Of a stretch of DNA of 64,000 nucleotides, positions 34,318 to 42,974 are shown in pieces. This stretch comes from Chitinophaga pinensis (GTDB lineage: Bacteria; Bacteroidota; Bacteroidia; Chitinophagales; Chitinophagaceae): NCBI GenBank assembly GCA_943333125.1, contig CALQSB010000010.1, positions 17,538 through 81,537 on the forward strand. Reading direction: 5' to 3'. The translations under genes were made by a program, and so were the position numbers. How positions within the stretch are numbered: position 1 is the first letter of the stretch; every line of letters starts with the position of its first letter. The notes under the pieces are model-generated. The model was not told where the DNA came from and ran no database searches. It was given only the letters and a program-made list of their open reading frames with translations.

Positions 34318-34366
34318 CGAAAATGCATTAGGTATTAATAATTAATATAAAATTCTATGGAATTAA

Positions 34367-34398
34367 TTTGCAATTGCAGTTGATGAACATTACTTTTG
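34367..34398 (+). promoter_or_regulatory. Promoter of polysaccharide operon (TTTG-N20-TACTTTTG)
   Basis: TTTG (34367-34370), a 20-bp spacer and TACTTTTG (34391-34398) are a full match to the Bacteroidota consensus. Transcription would start near 34402-34406, right at a perfect hairpin, leaving a leader of about 175 nt before the export gene. Confidence 0.6.
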
Positions 34399-34404
34399 AG
34401 ATAC

Positions 34405-34421
34405 GTCCTTTTATAAAGGAC
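34405..34421 (+). promoter_or_regulatory. 5'-terminal hairpin of polysaccharide mRNA
   Basis: GTCCTTT / AAAGGAC is a perfect 7-bp stem with a 3-nt loop placed at the predicted transcription start. A second weaker dyad ACATTTT / AAAATGT lies at 34512-34533 in the same leader. Either could stabilise the RNA or be read by the UpxY antiterminator. Confidence 0.5.
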
Positions 34422-34581
34422 AAAGATTTTTATATTTATTAGTAACACAATTAGATTTTCTTCTTTTAAATTCAAGCCTAAGGAATAACCTACTGAGATA
34501 ATCTCTATTAAACATTTTGTTTTTCAAAAATGTGTATTTAATAACTGAAACCGACTACTTAAACAAGAAAAAACTTAACCA

Positions 34582-35376
34582 ATGAGCTTACCCAAGTGTA
34601 AATTCTTTTTGCTTGCTTTTTTATTAATTATTCAAATAAGTTCTTGCACTGTTTCCCAACAGTCTACAACGTACTTTTCGGGTTCCGGAGACACTACATT
34701 AATATTAAAAACGGATGATGTAGAGCCCATTATTCAAAAGAATGATATTCTTAGTATTTATATCAGCAGTTTGAATCCTGAAGCTTCTGCGGTTTTTAAT
34801 GCACCCAATCTTTTGGCAACCAGTTCTTCAACTACTTCAGGATCTTCTTCTGCAGGAGGATATCTGGTAAATACGGATGGGAATATTCAGCTTCCTATTT
34901 TAGGTACTATTAAAGCCAGTGGAATTACCAAAAAGCAATTAAAAGCAGATATTACAAATCTTATTTTAGATAAGAAATTATTAATTGACCCGATCATTAC
35001 TATCCGTCATTTAAACTATGAAGTAACGATCATTGGCGAGGTCGGAAAGCCAATAGTTATCAATGTTCCCAACGAAAAGATCTCTTTACTTAAGGCTTTA
35101 GGCATTGCCGGAGATATAACTGTTTACGGAAAAAAAGATAATGTAATGTTGGTCAGAGAAGTAGAAGGGAAAAGAAAAGTCAAAAGAATTGATCTTAACG
35201 ATAAGAGTTTTTTAAGCTCAAATTATTATTATTTGCAACCCAATGATATTGTTTATGTAGAAGCCAATAAGTGGAAAGTTATCAATGCTAACCGCAACCA
35301 GCAATTGTTGCCATCAATTTTAAGTGGTTTGTCGATAATTGCACTTGTAATCACCACCATTTTATTAAGAAAATAG
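34582..35376 (+). CDS. Polysaccharide export lipoprotein (Wza-like)
   Basis: A 264-residue outer-membrane lipoprotein with lipobox cysteine C22 (IQISSC). The polysaccharide export domain (NDILSIYISSLNPEA onward, about 50-150) and SLBB-type segments follow (HLNYEVTIIGEVGKPIVINVPNEKISLLKALG). A C-terminal hydrophobic helix (SILSGLSIIALVITTILL) spans the outer membrane, as in Wza. It forms the exit channel for the polymer. It is the first gene of the operon, 13 bp before the Wzc-like kinase. Confidence 0.92.
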   Translation: MSLPKCKFFLLAFLLIIQISSCTVSQQSTTYFSGSGDTTLILKTDDVEPIIQKNDILSIYISSLNPEASAVFNAPNLLATSSSTTSGSSSAGGYLVNTDGNIQLPILGTIKASGITKKQLKADITNLILDKKLLIDPIITIRHLNYEVTIIGEVGKPIVINVPNEKISLLKALGIAGDITVYGKKDNVMLVREVEGKRKVKRIDLNDKSFLSSNYYYLQPNDIVYVEANKWKVINANRNQQLLPSILSGLSIIALVITTILLRK

Positions 35377-35389
35377 CTATTATTTAATA

Positions 35390-37744
35390 ATGAGTCAGTT
35401 GAAGAAAAATAAAGTACCCGTAAAACAAGAGGATAATTTGTTTACACAATTATTAAACAGATACATTGTGTATTGGCCAATTTTTTTAATGTTCATTGCT
35501 TTTTTCCTTGCCGGAGCTTTTGCTTATTTAAGATACGCAACTCCTAAATATGAGGCAGTAGCTACAATGATAATTAAGGATAAAAACAAAGGGGCCGATG
35601 ATACTAAGTCGATGGATGCCTTCAATATGATTAACACAAAAAAAATCATAGAAAATGAAGTTGAAGTGCTGCAATCTAAATCGATAATGCAAAATGTGGT
35701 TAAAAGTTTGTATTTATATGCCCAAGTTTTTCAAAAAGGCAAAATCAGAAATGTCTCTGCATATACATTAAGCCCACTTACTATTATATCAGCCAATCCG
35801 GATGAAATAAAAACCGCCAGTAATATTCAATTAAAATATGATGATGCTAGCGGCAAGATTTATTTAAATGGCAGATATGCCGGCCTTGTTAATGAGTGGC
35901 TAAATACTCCATTTGGCAGGATTGAATTTATTCCTAATAAAAAGTATGAAGATCGCATTCCTGTTTCTGAAAGGGCCTTCTTTTTTAATTTGACTGCACC
36001 CAAGGAAGTCACAAACAATCTCCTCGGAGATTTACAAGTCATATCGCCTAATAAATTATCATCTATTGTTTCATTGTCTTTTAAAGATGAAGTTCCAGAA
36101 CGAGCAGAGGATATTTTAAATCAACTGGTAAGTATGTATGACCGGGCTTCTATTGATGAGAAAAATTCGCTAGCAAAAAATACTTTACAATTTGTTGAAG
36201 AAAGGTTGAATGTAGTATCTAAAGATCTTGATTCAATAGAGAAAACGGTTCAGAGATTCAAAACAGGCACCGGCGCTTCAAATATTAGTTCACAGGGTCA
36301 ATTGTATTTGCAAAATGTAAGCAGCAATGATCAGGAATTGGGAAAACTTAATATGCAATTGGCGGTTTTGGATCAGGTAGATGGAGCCCTTGCTACTGGG
36401 AGTCTGAGCACAGGGATGTCATCTTCAACAGCAGGGATCGCTGATCCTAATTTAGCGCAGTTGTTAACCCAATTAAACAGTAAAGAGCTTGAATATGAGA
36501 AATTAAGAAAAACGGTAGCAGAAAATAATCCGATGCTGGTTTCAATTAGAGATCAGATAAATAAAATAAAGCCAAGTATAAATGAGAATTTACAAAATCA
36601 AAGAAAAAATTTGATGGCTAGCAAGCAAAATATTTCTGCGACTAACAATAAGTACAATTCAATGTTAAGTGCTATTCCTCAAAAGGAAAGAGAAATACTG
36701 GAGATCAGCAGAGATCAAAATGTAAAGAATGGCATTTATTCATTTTTATTGCAAAAAAAGGAAGAAGGTGAACTTTCTTATGCTTCTACCCTTTCTGATA
36801 GCAGGGTTATCAATAGCGCACAATCTTCCAAGTACCCAGTGAGCCCCAATAAAATATTTATTTATTTAGGTGCATTAATGGGTTCATTCATTCTGAGTTT
36901 ATTATTGATTACATTAATGGAGGGTTTAACTAGTAAAGTCTTATATCGTAAAGATCTCGAATCGATGACAGCAGTTCCTGTTATTGGAGAAGTGGCTTTC
37001 AATGATTCCAAAGATGCAAAAGATAATATACTAATTGAGTCAGGGAAAAGAAGTTTGATAGCTGAAGAGTTCAGAAAAATAAGGGTTTCATTACATTTTT
37101 TAGGAATCAACAATGTTCAGAAAAAGATATTGGTTACTTCAAGTATTCCTGGTGAAGGGAAAAGCTTTATTTCGGCCAATTTAGCTATAAGCAACTCACT
37201 AGGCGGAAAGAAAGTAGTATTGGTCGATATCGATTTACATAATCCTGGTTTGGGTAAGTTGTTTGGAAAGTCTACTGCCGATCCCGGAATGAGCGATTAT
37301 CTCACTGGTAAAAAGAAACCCGAGGACATTATTAAAAAAGCAAATGGATATGATAATCTGTATTTTGTTTCTTCGGGAACATTACACGAAAGTCCTTCTG
37401 AACTGCTTTTAAATGGCAGAATAAACGAATTCATTACTTATTTGGAAAGCCGATTTGATTTTATCGTGTTAGACACGGCTCCTTCCGTTTTAATTACGGA
37501 TGCATTTATTTTAACCGAATTGTGTGATGCCACACTTTATCTGGTACGTCACAAATACACGCCTAAAATGCTTGTAAAGAGAATTGATGAGAATATGGAA
37601 ATAAATCCTCTTAAAAATCCTGCTATCATATTTAATGGGGTAAAAAAGAGAGGCTTTTTTAATAACAATTATGGATACGGATATGATTATGTATATGGCA
37701 GTAAATATGGGGTTGACCCCAAAACAGATAAGAAAAAAGTGTAA
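35390..37744 (+). CDS. Polysaccharide co-polymerase / BY-kinase (Wzc-like)
   Basis: A 784-residue inner-membrane protein. An N-terminal Wzz chain-length domain has a transmembrane helix (IFLMFIAFFLAGAFAYL, about 25-41). A coiled-coil periplasmic region follows, then a second helix near residue 490 and a cytoplasmic tyrosine kinase. Walker A is SSIPGEGKS near 584-592, Walker A' is VVLVDIDLHNPG, and Walker B is FIVLDTAP near 692. The tail has a tyrosine cluster (NNYGYGYDYVYGSKYG), the autophosphorylation site. It controls polymer length and export with the Wza-like protein. Confidence 0.94.
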   Translation: MSQLKKNKVPVKQEDNLFTQLLNRYIVYWPIFLMFIAFFLAGAFAYLRYATPKYEAVATMIIKDKNKGADDTKSMDAFNMINTKKIIENEVEVLQSKSIMQNVVKSLYLYAQVFQKGKIRNVSAYTLSPLTIISANPDEIKTASNIQLKYDDASGKIYLNGRYAGLVNEWLNTPFGRIEFIPNKKYEDRIPVSERAFFFNLTAPKEVTNNLLGDLQVISPNKLSSIVSLSFKDEVPERAEDILNQLVSMYDRASIDEKNSLAKNTLQFVEERLNVVSKDLDSIEKTVQRFKTGTGASNISSQGQLYLQNVSSNDQELGKLNMQLAVLDQVDGALATGSLSTGMSSSTAGIADPNLAQLLTQLNSKELEYEKLRKTVAENNPMLVSIRDQINKIKPSINENLQNQRKNLMASKQNISATNNKYNSMLSAIPQKEREILEISRDQNVKNGIYSFLLQKKEEGELSYASTLSDSRVINSAQSSKYPVSPNKIFIYLGALMGSFILSLLLITLMEGLTSKVLYRKDLESMTAVPVIGEVAFNDSKDAKDNILIESGKRSLIAEEFRKIRVSLHFLGINNVQKKILVTSSIPGEGKSFISANLAISNSLGGKKVVLVDIDLHNPGLGKLFGKSTADPGMSDYLTGKKKPEDIIKKANGYDNLYFVSSGTLHESPSELLLNGRINEFITYLESRFDFIVLDTAPSVLITDAFILTELCDATLYLVRHKYTPKMLVKRIDENMEINPLKNPAIIFNGVKKRGFFNNNYGYGYDYVYGSKYGVDPKTDKKKV

Positions 37745-37918
37745 GTAGCATAGTTTTTAAAAATAGTTGTATAAAAATTATTATTTCTGAATATTAACAT
37801 TATCTTTATATACTCTAACAAGAGCATCACTCCATTCTTTCCATCCTAACTAAAGACCTTCAACGATTCAGCTAATCCGGTGAGAAACTGCATATTTATT
37901 AACCATAAATACACCGCC

Positions 37919-38449
37919 ATGCAAAAAAAATGGTATGCAGTTTACACTAAGCCAAACAACGAAAAGAAGGTTTCGGCTTTGTTAACTAAGAAGAAAATAG
38001 AAAATTATTGTCCGCTTAACCGTGCAACCAGGTTAACGACCAATGAAAAAAGAAAGGAATCCAGTGAGCCCTTATTTCAGAATTATGTATTTGTGCATAT
38101 TACTGAACAGGACATTGCGTTCATTAAACAACAATCTGGAGTCATAAACTTTGTTTATTGGCTGGGCAGACCTGTGATTATTAAGGGTGTTGAGATTGAA
38201 AATATTCAGGAGTTTGTTGAAACATATTCGAACATTTACTTGGAAAAGACCGAAGTAAGTATGAATAATATGGTTCGTATTGTAAACAAGACGCCAAATT
38301 TTGATGAGTTTGATAATGTAATCACGATTAACTCTACAATCGTGAAAATAACTTTGCCTACAATGGGATATGTTTTATGTGCTAAAGCACGTGATGAAGA
38401 ATTTCAGTTGGAGGAAGTGTCTTATGGGGTGAGATTGATGGAAGTATAA
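37919..38449 (+). CDS. UpxY family transcription antiterminator (NusG-like)
   Basis: A 176-residue NusG N-terminal-domain protein starting MQKKWYAVYTKPNNEKKV, followed by the loop region ENYCPLNRATR and, near the end, a KOW-like segment. In Bacteroides, UpxY proteins prevent premature termination in capsule operon leaders in a locus-specific way. An in-frame GTG at 37880 would add 13 residues that do not look native, so ATG 37919 is chosen. It is placed third, 174 bp after the kinase, rather than first as in Bacteroides loci. A TATCTTTA at 37801-37808 might be its own -7 element. Confidence 0.9.
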   Translation: MQKKWYAVYTKPNNEKKVSALLTKKKIENYCPLNRATRLTTNEKRKESSEPLFQNYVFVHITEQDIAFIKQQSGVINFVYWLGRPVIIKGVEIENIQEFVETYSNIYLEKTEVSMNNMVRIVNKTPNFDEFDNVITINSTIVKITLPTMGYVLCAKARDEEFQLEEVSYGVRLMEV

Positions 38450-38504
38450 GGTTGAATCTATTTTAATTTCTTGTATTTCTTTATTATCTTACGTTTTTAA
38501 ATAA

Positions 38505-38774
38505 ATGCTTACAAGAGTGAAACCATTTCTAAGAAAAATATTCGAATTTTTCTTTCCGTATTATTTATTTGTTACCGGTAAAATAAGAAACGTAAAAAAA
38601 GCGTCTTCTGAAGGCAAGGTAATACTTTCTGTTTTTTTTCATGAATATCTTACACAATTATTTTATGAGAAATTTGATAAGTGGGTTCTAAATAAAGCAT
38701 GTCCTTTTGTTATAATCATGGGGTATATAAATTGGGGAATTGGGTATAAAAGAAGTTATATAATTATAAAATAA
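38505..38774 (+). CDS. Small hypothetical protein, possible polysaccharide-deacetylase N-terminal remnant
   Basis: An 89-residue ORF. MLTRVKPFLRKIFEFFFPYY and the phrase GKVILSVFFHEYLTQLFYEKFDKWVLN resemble the start of Bacteroidota polysaccharide deacetylases (the I-L-S-I-Y-F-H segment). The rest of that roughly 250-300-residue domain, including the metal-binding H-x-x-x-H, is absent. The stop overlaps the ATG of the next gene (TAATG), so it is either a coupled small gene or a truncated relic. No clear continuation is seen in other frames. The resemblance is by eye only and may be wrong. Confidence 0.5.
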   Translation: MLTRVKPFLRKIFEFFFPYYLFVTGKIRNVKKASSEGKVILSVFFHEYLTQLFYEKFDKWVLNKACPFVIIMGYINWGIGYKRSYIIIK

Positions 38775-40078
38775 TGAACCCTATTTTTTTTAAATTACTG
38801 GGTGCTTTAAATGTTGTACTGTTTTTGATAATTAATATTTTTTTTAAAGTAGATCGTAATAGATTTTATTTGAAATATATTATATTAACGCTTCCTTTGT
38901 TAATATTTTTTACATTACCGAACATAAATGGATTTGTATTCATTTCAAGTGCTTTTTTTTTATTTTTTCACCAGAATAATAATGTCTCAGTTTTAGATGG
39001 GAAATTTTATAAGGGCTTAGTAATTTCTTTATTTCTCTCGATTTTAATAGGTTATTGTTTTGTAGAAATAATGCCTAATTTAGAATCTATTCTTCATTTA
39101 ACTATATTAATTCCTACTTTTCTATATACAAGTTTAATCATAAAAGAAACTTCAGATGATCCTGATTTTTTTTATGAAATCATTTCATGTTTAAGATTTT
39201 CTTTAATTCTTTCTTTTATCTTTCTTTTTGTACAAATGATTATCGGACCTCATTTTGTATTAACAGGAATTGTAAAACCAAATGTTTTGATTAATGGAGG
39301 AGTTCGGTATCCTAGCTTTTTATCTGATCCACAACACTATTCTCAGTTTGTTTCTGTTTTGTCATTTATTAGCTTAATTAAACCCAAAGTTAAAAAGTAT
39401 GGTTATAAAGATTTCTTACTTATTATTTTTTCTTTATTAGCTATAATGAGCTCTGGTGGAAGAGTTGGGTTGATGGGTTTTATTTTAGGAATTAGCTTAC
39501 TTATATTATTCAGCAAAGGTTATTATAAATTCATTTTCATTTTTTTAGGAATAGGACTCTATTTTATTTTAATGCAGTTTCAGGATAAATTTGCAATTTT
39601 TAAAAGAGGAACGGACTTAGATGATGCATATGCTTTTAGGCATGAAATATGGGAAGAGGCATTTCAAATGTTTAAGAAGAGCCCTTTTTTTGGAATAGGA
39701 TTTGATAATTATTCAAGGTATGTTTTTTTACATAACCCTAACCAATTTTGGATTGAAAACAATGAATCATTTCCTTATGATGTACCTGAAAATGGGAATT
39801 TGAAATTATTAACAGAATTAGGTGGAATAGGATTTCTCATAATCTACACACTTATATTGTATCCTATTACTAGAGTTATTGCTATTTATTTTAAAAAAAG
39901 CGACTATAATATCTTGCTTCTTTTTTGCTCAATACTTAGTTTTATTTTAAGTTTTAATGGAACTTATACATTTGCAGATCCTCGAATTTTTATTTTAATT
40001 TTAACAATTATATCTTGTATAATCTCATACAGAACTATTCTTATTAAAGCAACAAATTATGAAAATGAAGAGCTCTAA
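38774..40078 (+). CDS. O-antigen ligase / Wzy polymerase-like membrane protein
   Basis: A 434-residue protein with about 11-12 hydrophobic segments. A large extracytoplasmic loop precedes the C-terminal helices and contains FRHEIWEEAFQMFKKSPFFGIGFDNYSRY, the hallmark of the Wzy/O-antigen ligase superfamily. It probably polymerises repeat units at the periplasmic face. Its start overlaps the stop of the small upstream ORF, and the flippase follows after 11 bp. The coding sequence is very AT-rich with long T runs, unlike the housekeeping genes. Confidence 0.87.
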   Translation: MNPIFFKLLGALNVVLFLIINIFFKVDRNRFYLKYIILTLPLLIFFTLPNINGFVFISSAFFLFFHQNNNVSVLDGKFYKGLVISLFLSILIGYCFVEIMPNLESILHLTILIPTFLYTSLIIKETSDDPDFFYEIISCLRFSLILSFIFLFVQMIIGPHFVLTGIVKPNVLINGGVRYPSFLSDPQHYSQFVSVLSFISLIKPKVKKYGYKDFLLIIFSLLAIMSSGGRVGLMGFILGISLLILFSKGYYKFIFIFLGIGLYFILMQFQDKFAIFKRGTDLDDAYAFRHEIWEEAFQMFKKSPFFGIGFDNYSRYVFLHNPNQFWIENNESFPYDVPENGNLKLLTELGGIGFLIIYTLILYPITRVIAIYFKKSDYNILLLFCSILSFILSFNGTYTFADPRIFILILTIISCIISYRTILIKATNYENEEL

Positions 40079-40089
40079 CTAAATTTTAT

Positions 40090-41532
40090 ATGATTAATAA
40101 ACTAGTATATAAAATAAAGTTGAAAACTAAAACGCAGTTTTTTAATAATTCTATGTGGGGCGTAATTTCTAATGTGCTGCAAAACATTCTACTTACATTT
40201 TTTTTTATAATTATAGCTAGGAGTTATTCAACAAAAGAATTTAGTAATTATACATTATCTAATACTTTATATTCTTTTTTACTGGGATTCTCTTCTTTGG
40301 GTATGGGACAATGGTTTATCAGGGAGTATGTCCATTCTGAAAATAAAACCAGATTAATTGAAAAATTTTTCAAGCTGCAATTATTAATTGGTATATTTTT
40401 TTATGTATTAAATATTATCTTTTCTTTTTTTTTATACAATGATAATCAAATCAGAAAATTATCATTGATTATTGGGATAAATTTAATATTTGATAATTTG
40501 ATCTACGTAATTAAGTCTATTAATTTAGCTGAATTAGAACAGAAAAAAACTTTTGTTATCATATCGATTGAGACTTTTTTAAAGTTTTTGTTATCCTGTT
40601 TCTTATTAATTTATCCCTTAAATATAGTTTTATTGTCTTTTATTCTGATTTTTTTCAGGTTAGTATCTCTTAACTTATTCATAAAATTTGGCAGCTCAAA
40701 TAAAACTAATTTTTCTCAGATTTTATCTTCAAAACTTAGTTGGGGGGAGTTTAAAAGTATTATTTTCTTGAATTGGACTTTTGTAGTAATTAGTAGTTTA
40801 TCAATTATTAACTGGCGAATTGCTAATATTATTGTATCAAAATATCTCGATTATAAAGCAGTTGCTTATTATGAAATAACTATAAAATTATTAATGGTAT
40901 TCACTATAATTCCTATAATAATTACTTCATCAATATATCCAATGTTAATAAAAGAATATAAAGAGAGTGTGGATAATCTAGCAAAATTATACCATAAATC
41001 TTTTAAATATCTGAGTATTTATGGGTTATTCATTTTTACATTTATTTGGTCTTTTTCAGATTACTTTATTCCATTATTATTTGGAAAGAATTTTTCAGAT
41101 ACATCAAAATATGCAAAGGAAATGTTTTTAGTAATATTGATATTCCCTACAATATTTTTACAGGCTAATGTTATTGTCGCTATAAAGCTTGAAAAGTTAG
41201 ATATGCTATGCAACTTAGTAACGCTATTGCTTAATGTTTCTTTATGTATAATTGGATTACATTATCTGAAAAATCTTTCTGTTGTTAATTATTCTGTTTT
41301 TATTTCCTTCTTAATTTTTCACATTATTCAAGATTTGATATTGATAAAAAATAATATAACTCAGCCCTTTAGAGTATTAATGTTTTATATGTTTATTATA
41401 ATTTCCTTTTTAACTTACACGAAATTGTCATTCTATTTTCTGAATTGTTACTATTTCTTTTTTATTTTTTGGGTTTCTATATTATTTATTTCAATGAGTT
41501 ATTATTATATAAGTAATAGAAAATCTGTTTGA
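40090..41532 (+). CDS. Oligosaccharide flippase family protein (Wzx-like)
   Basis: A 480-residue protein with around 12-14 transmembrane segments and the polysaccharide-biosynthesis flippase pattern. The N-terminal helix NNSMWGVISNVLQNILLTFFF leads into IIARSYSTKEFSNYTLSNTL, and a central SSLSIINWRIANIIVSKYLDYKAVAYYEI follows. It would move undecaprenyl-diphosphate-linked repeat units across the inner membrane. It sits between the polymerase and a GT4 gene. Sequence variability in this family limits the call to the family level. Confidence 0.87.
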   Translation: MINKLVYKIKLKTKTQFFNNSMWGVISNVLQNILLTFFFIIIARSYSTKEFSNYTLSNTLYSFLLGFSSLGMGQWFIREYVHSENKTRLIEKFFKLQLLIGIFFYVLNIIFSFFLYNDNQIRKLSLIIGINLIFDNLIYVIKSINLAELEQKKTFVIISIETFLKFLLSCFLLIYPLNIVLLSFILIFFRLVSLNLFIKFGSSNKTNFSQILSSKLSWGEFKSIIFLNWTFVVISSLSIINWRIANIIVSKYLDYKAVAYYEITIKLLMVFTIIPIIITSSIYPMLIKEYKESVDNLAKLYHKSFKYLSIYGLFIFTFIWSFSDYFIPLLFGKNFSDTSKYAKEMFLVILIFPTIFLQANVIVAIKLEKLDMLCNLVTLLLNVSLCIIGLHYLKNLSVVNYSVFISFLIFHIIQDLILIKNNITQPFRVLMFYMFIIISFLTYTKLSFYFLNCYYFFFIFWVSILFISMSYYYISNRKSV

Positions 41533-41553
41533 TTGTTTATCAAAATCTTTTAA

Positions 41554-42702
41554 ATGAAAATTCTAATATTAGTACCCGGGTTGCCTCAAAATATAAATAA
41601 TATTAAAGGAGGAGTTCATTCTGCAGTTATTAATTTGCTTTATGGTTTTCTTTCAAAAAATATCGATATAAGGGTTATTTCTTTTACAAAAGAGGTGAAG
41701 AAAAAAACGATTGTAAAGTTCTCTGAAAGAATCGAGATAATTCATGAACCAGAAGGCCCATTCAGTTTTCATTCTATTAATTATTTATTAAATGGAACAT
41801 TTATCCTTAAAAGAAATATCAAAGAATTTAATCCCGATCTTATTCATTATCAAACTGGGAATACATTAATGTTTACTAAATTATTAGGGACATGTAGGGT
41901 GAAAACTATACATACTATACATGCTTTCGCATTCGAAGAAATGAAAACTAAAACAACTGTAAAAGATAAATTAACCTTCTGGTACAATGGTGTTGTTAAT
42001 AATTTGTTGCCAATTAATAATATAATTTATATCTCTGATTCATCTAAACAATCTCATATTAATATTAAAATAAAAAATTCAATTGTAATTCCTAATGCAC
42101 TAAGACCTGATTATTTTAATTTATTAACTAAACGCAAAACTACGAACCGTATTTTATACATTGGTGTAATTAATAATCGTAAAAATTTACTTTTTCTATT
42201 GAAAACAATAAATCAATTGTTTAGTGAAAATATAAATTATTCATTAGATGTTTTAGGAGATTTTACAGATGTAGAATATAAGAATGTTATAAACGATTTT
42301 TTAAAAGCAAATGAAATTAGTAATAATATAAAATTTCACGGATGGGTAAACCAATCAGAATCATTGAAATTTATTGCAGAAACAGATATTGTTGCAATCA
42401 CATCTTTTCAGGAAACTTTACCTATGGTTATAGCAGAATCCATGGCTGCTGGAAAAGTTGTTATATCCTCTGATGTTGGAGGGATTCCAGAAATGATAAA
42501 TAATAGTGTTGATGGATTCTTATTCAATTTTTTAAATCCTAAATTATTTCATGATATTTTACACAAACTATATAATAATCATGATTTTATTTTCGAAATT
42601 GGATCAAAAGCAAAAGATAGAGCTATTTCAACTTATCATTGCGATAATGTCGCATCAAAAACAATTAGTTTTTATAGAAAATGTTTAGAAAATAAAAATT
42701 GA
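41554..42702 (+). CDS. Glycosyltransferase family 4 (GT-B)
   Basis: A 382-residue GT-B glycosyltransferase. The acceptor N-domain starts MKILILVPGLPQNINNIKGG and includes FNPDLIHYQTGNTLM. The donor domain begins with RILYIGVINNRKNLLFLLKT and has the family E-x7-E region around SFQETLPMVIAESMAAGKVVISSDVGGIPEMI. It transfers a sugar from a nucleotide donor to the growing lipid-linked unit on the cytoplasmic side. A gap of 272 bp follows, holding a separate promoter for the next gene. Confidence 0.92.
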   Translation: MKILILVPGLPQNINNIKGGVHSAVINLLYGFLSKNIDIRVISFTKEVKKKTIVKFSERIEIIHEPEGPFSFHSINYLLNGTFILKRNIKEFNPDLIHYQTGNTLMFTKLLGTCRVKTIHTIHAFAFEEMKTKTTVKDKLTFWYNGVVNNLLPINNIIYISDSSKQSHINIKIKNSIVIPNALRPDYFNLLTKRKTTNRILYIGVINNRKNLLFLLKTINQLFSENINYSLDVLGDFTDVEYKNVINDFLKANEISNNIKFHGWVNQSESLKFIAETDIVAITSFQETLPMVIAESMAAGKVVISSDVGGIPEMINNSVDGFLFNFLNPKLFHDILHKLYNNHDFIFEIGSKAKDRAISTYHCDNVASKTISFYRKCLENKN

Positions 42703-42863
42703 ATCTTATTAGCATCATTGTAGATTTATCAATAAAATTCCTGTTCTTAATTGATAATTTCAACTATAACGCTCTTGTCAAACACTGCGATTTTTTATAA
42801 AATAGAAAAAAAGGAAAAAGTTTGGATAACCCTATAAACATAATTAAACTAAAAGAAATCTGA

Positions 42864-42895
42864 TTGTTTTATTAATAGTCTTTCTTTTATCTTCG
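42864..42895 (+). promoter_or_regulatory. Promoter upstream of membrane-anchored propeller-like gene
   Basis: TTG (42864-42866), a 21-bp spacer and TATCTTCG (42888-42895), one mismatch from TAnnTTTG. The predicted start near 42902 coincides with the hairpin at 42904-42927, about 70 bp before the ATG. Confidence 0.45.
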
Positions 42896-42903
42896 CAATA
42901 ATA

Positions 42904-42927
42904 AATACTTATGTTATAATAAGTATT
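42904..42927 (+). promoter_or_regulatory. 5'-terminal hairpin after the 42.9 kb promoter
   Basis: AATACTTAT / ATAAGTATT is a perfect 9-bp stem with a 6-nt loop, starting about 9 bp after the -7 element. The arrangement repeats that of the main polysaccharide promoter, although the sequence differs. Confidence 0.5.
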
Positions 42928-42974
42928 GTGTCGATTATAAAATTGTATAATTTTTTTAAAGAAATATTTTATTT

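Larger units (their letters stand above)
33869..34366. other. Dyad-rich intergenic region upstream of polysaccharide operon
   Basis: There is no convincing gene. Three dyads are visible: AAAATCTGG / CCAGATTTT (33975-33983 with 33995-34003), a perfect 13-bp dyad at 34163-34219, and a terminator-like hairpin at 34278-34317. A 21-codon ORF (MDVILLNFGYQGYNRNLKTQ) runs from 34228 to 34293. Confidence 0.6.
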
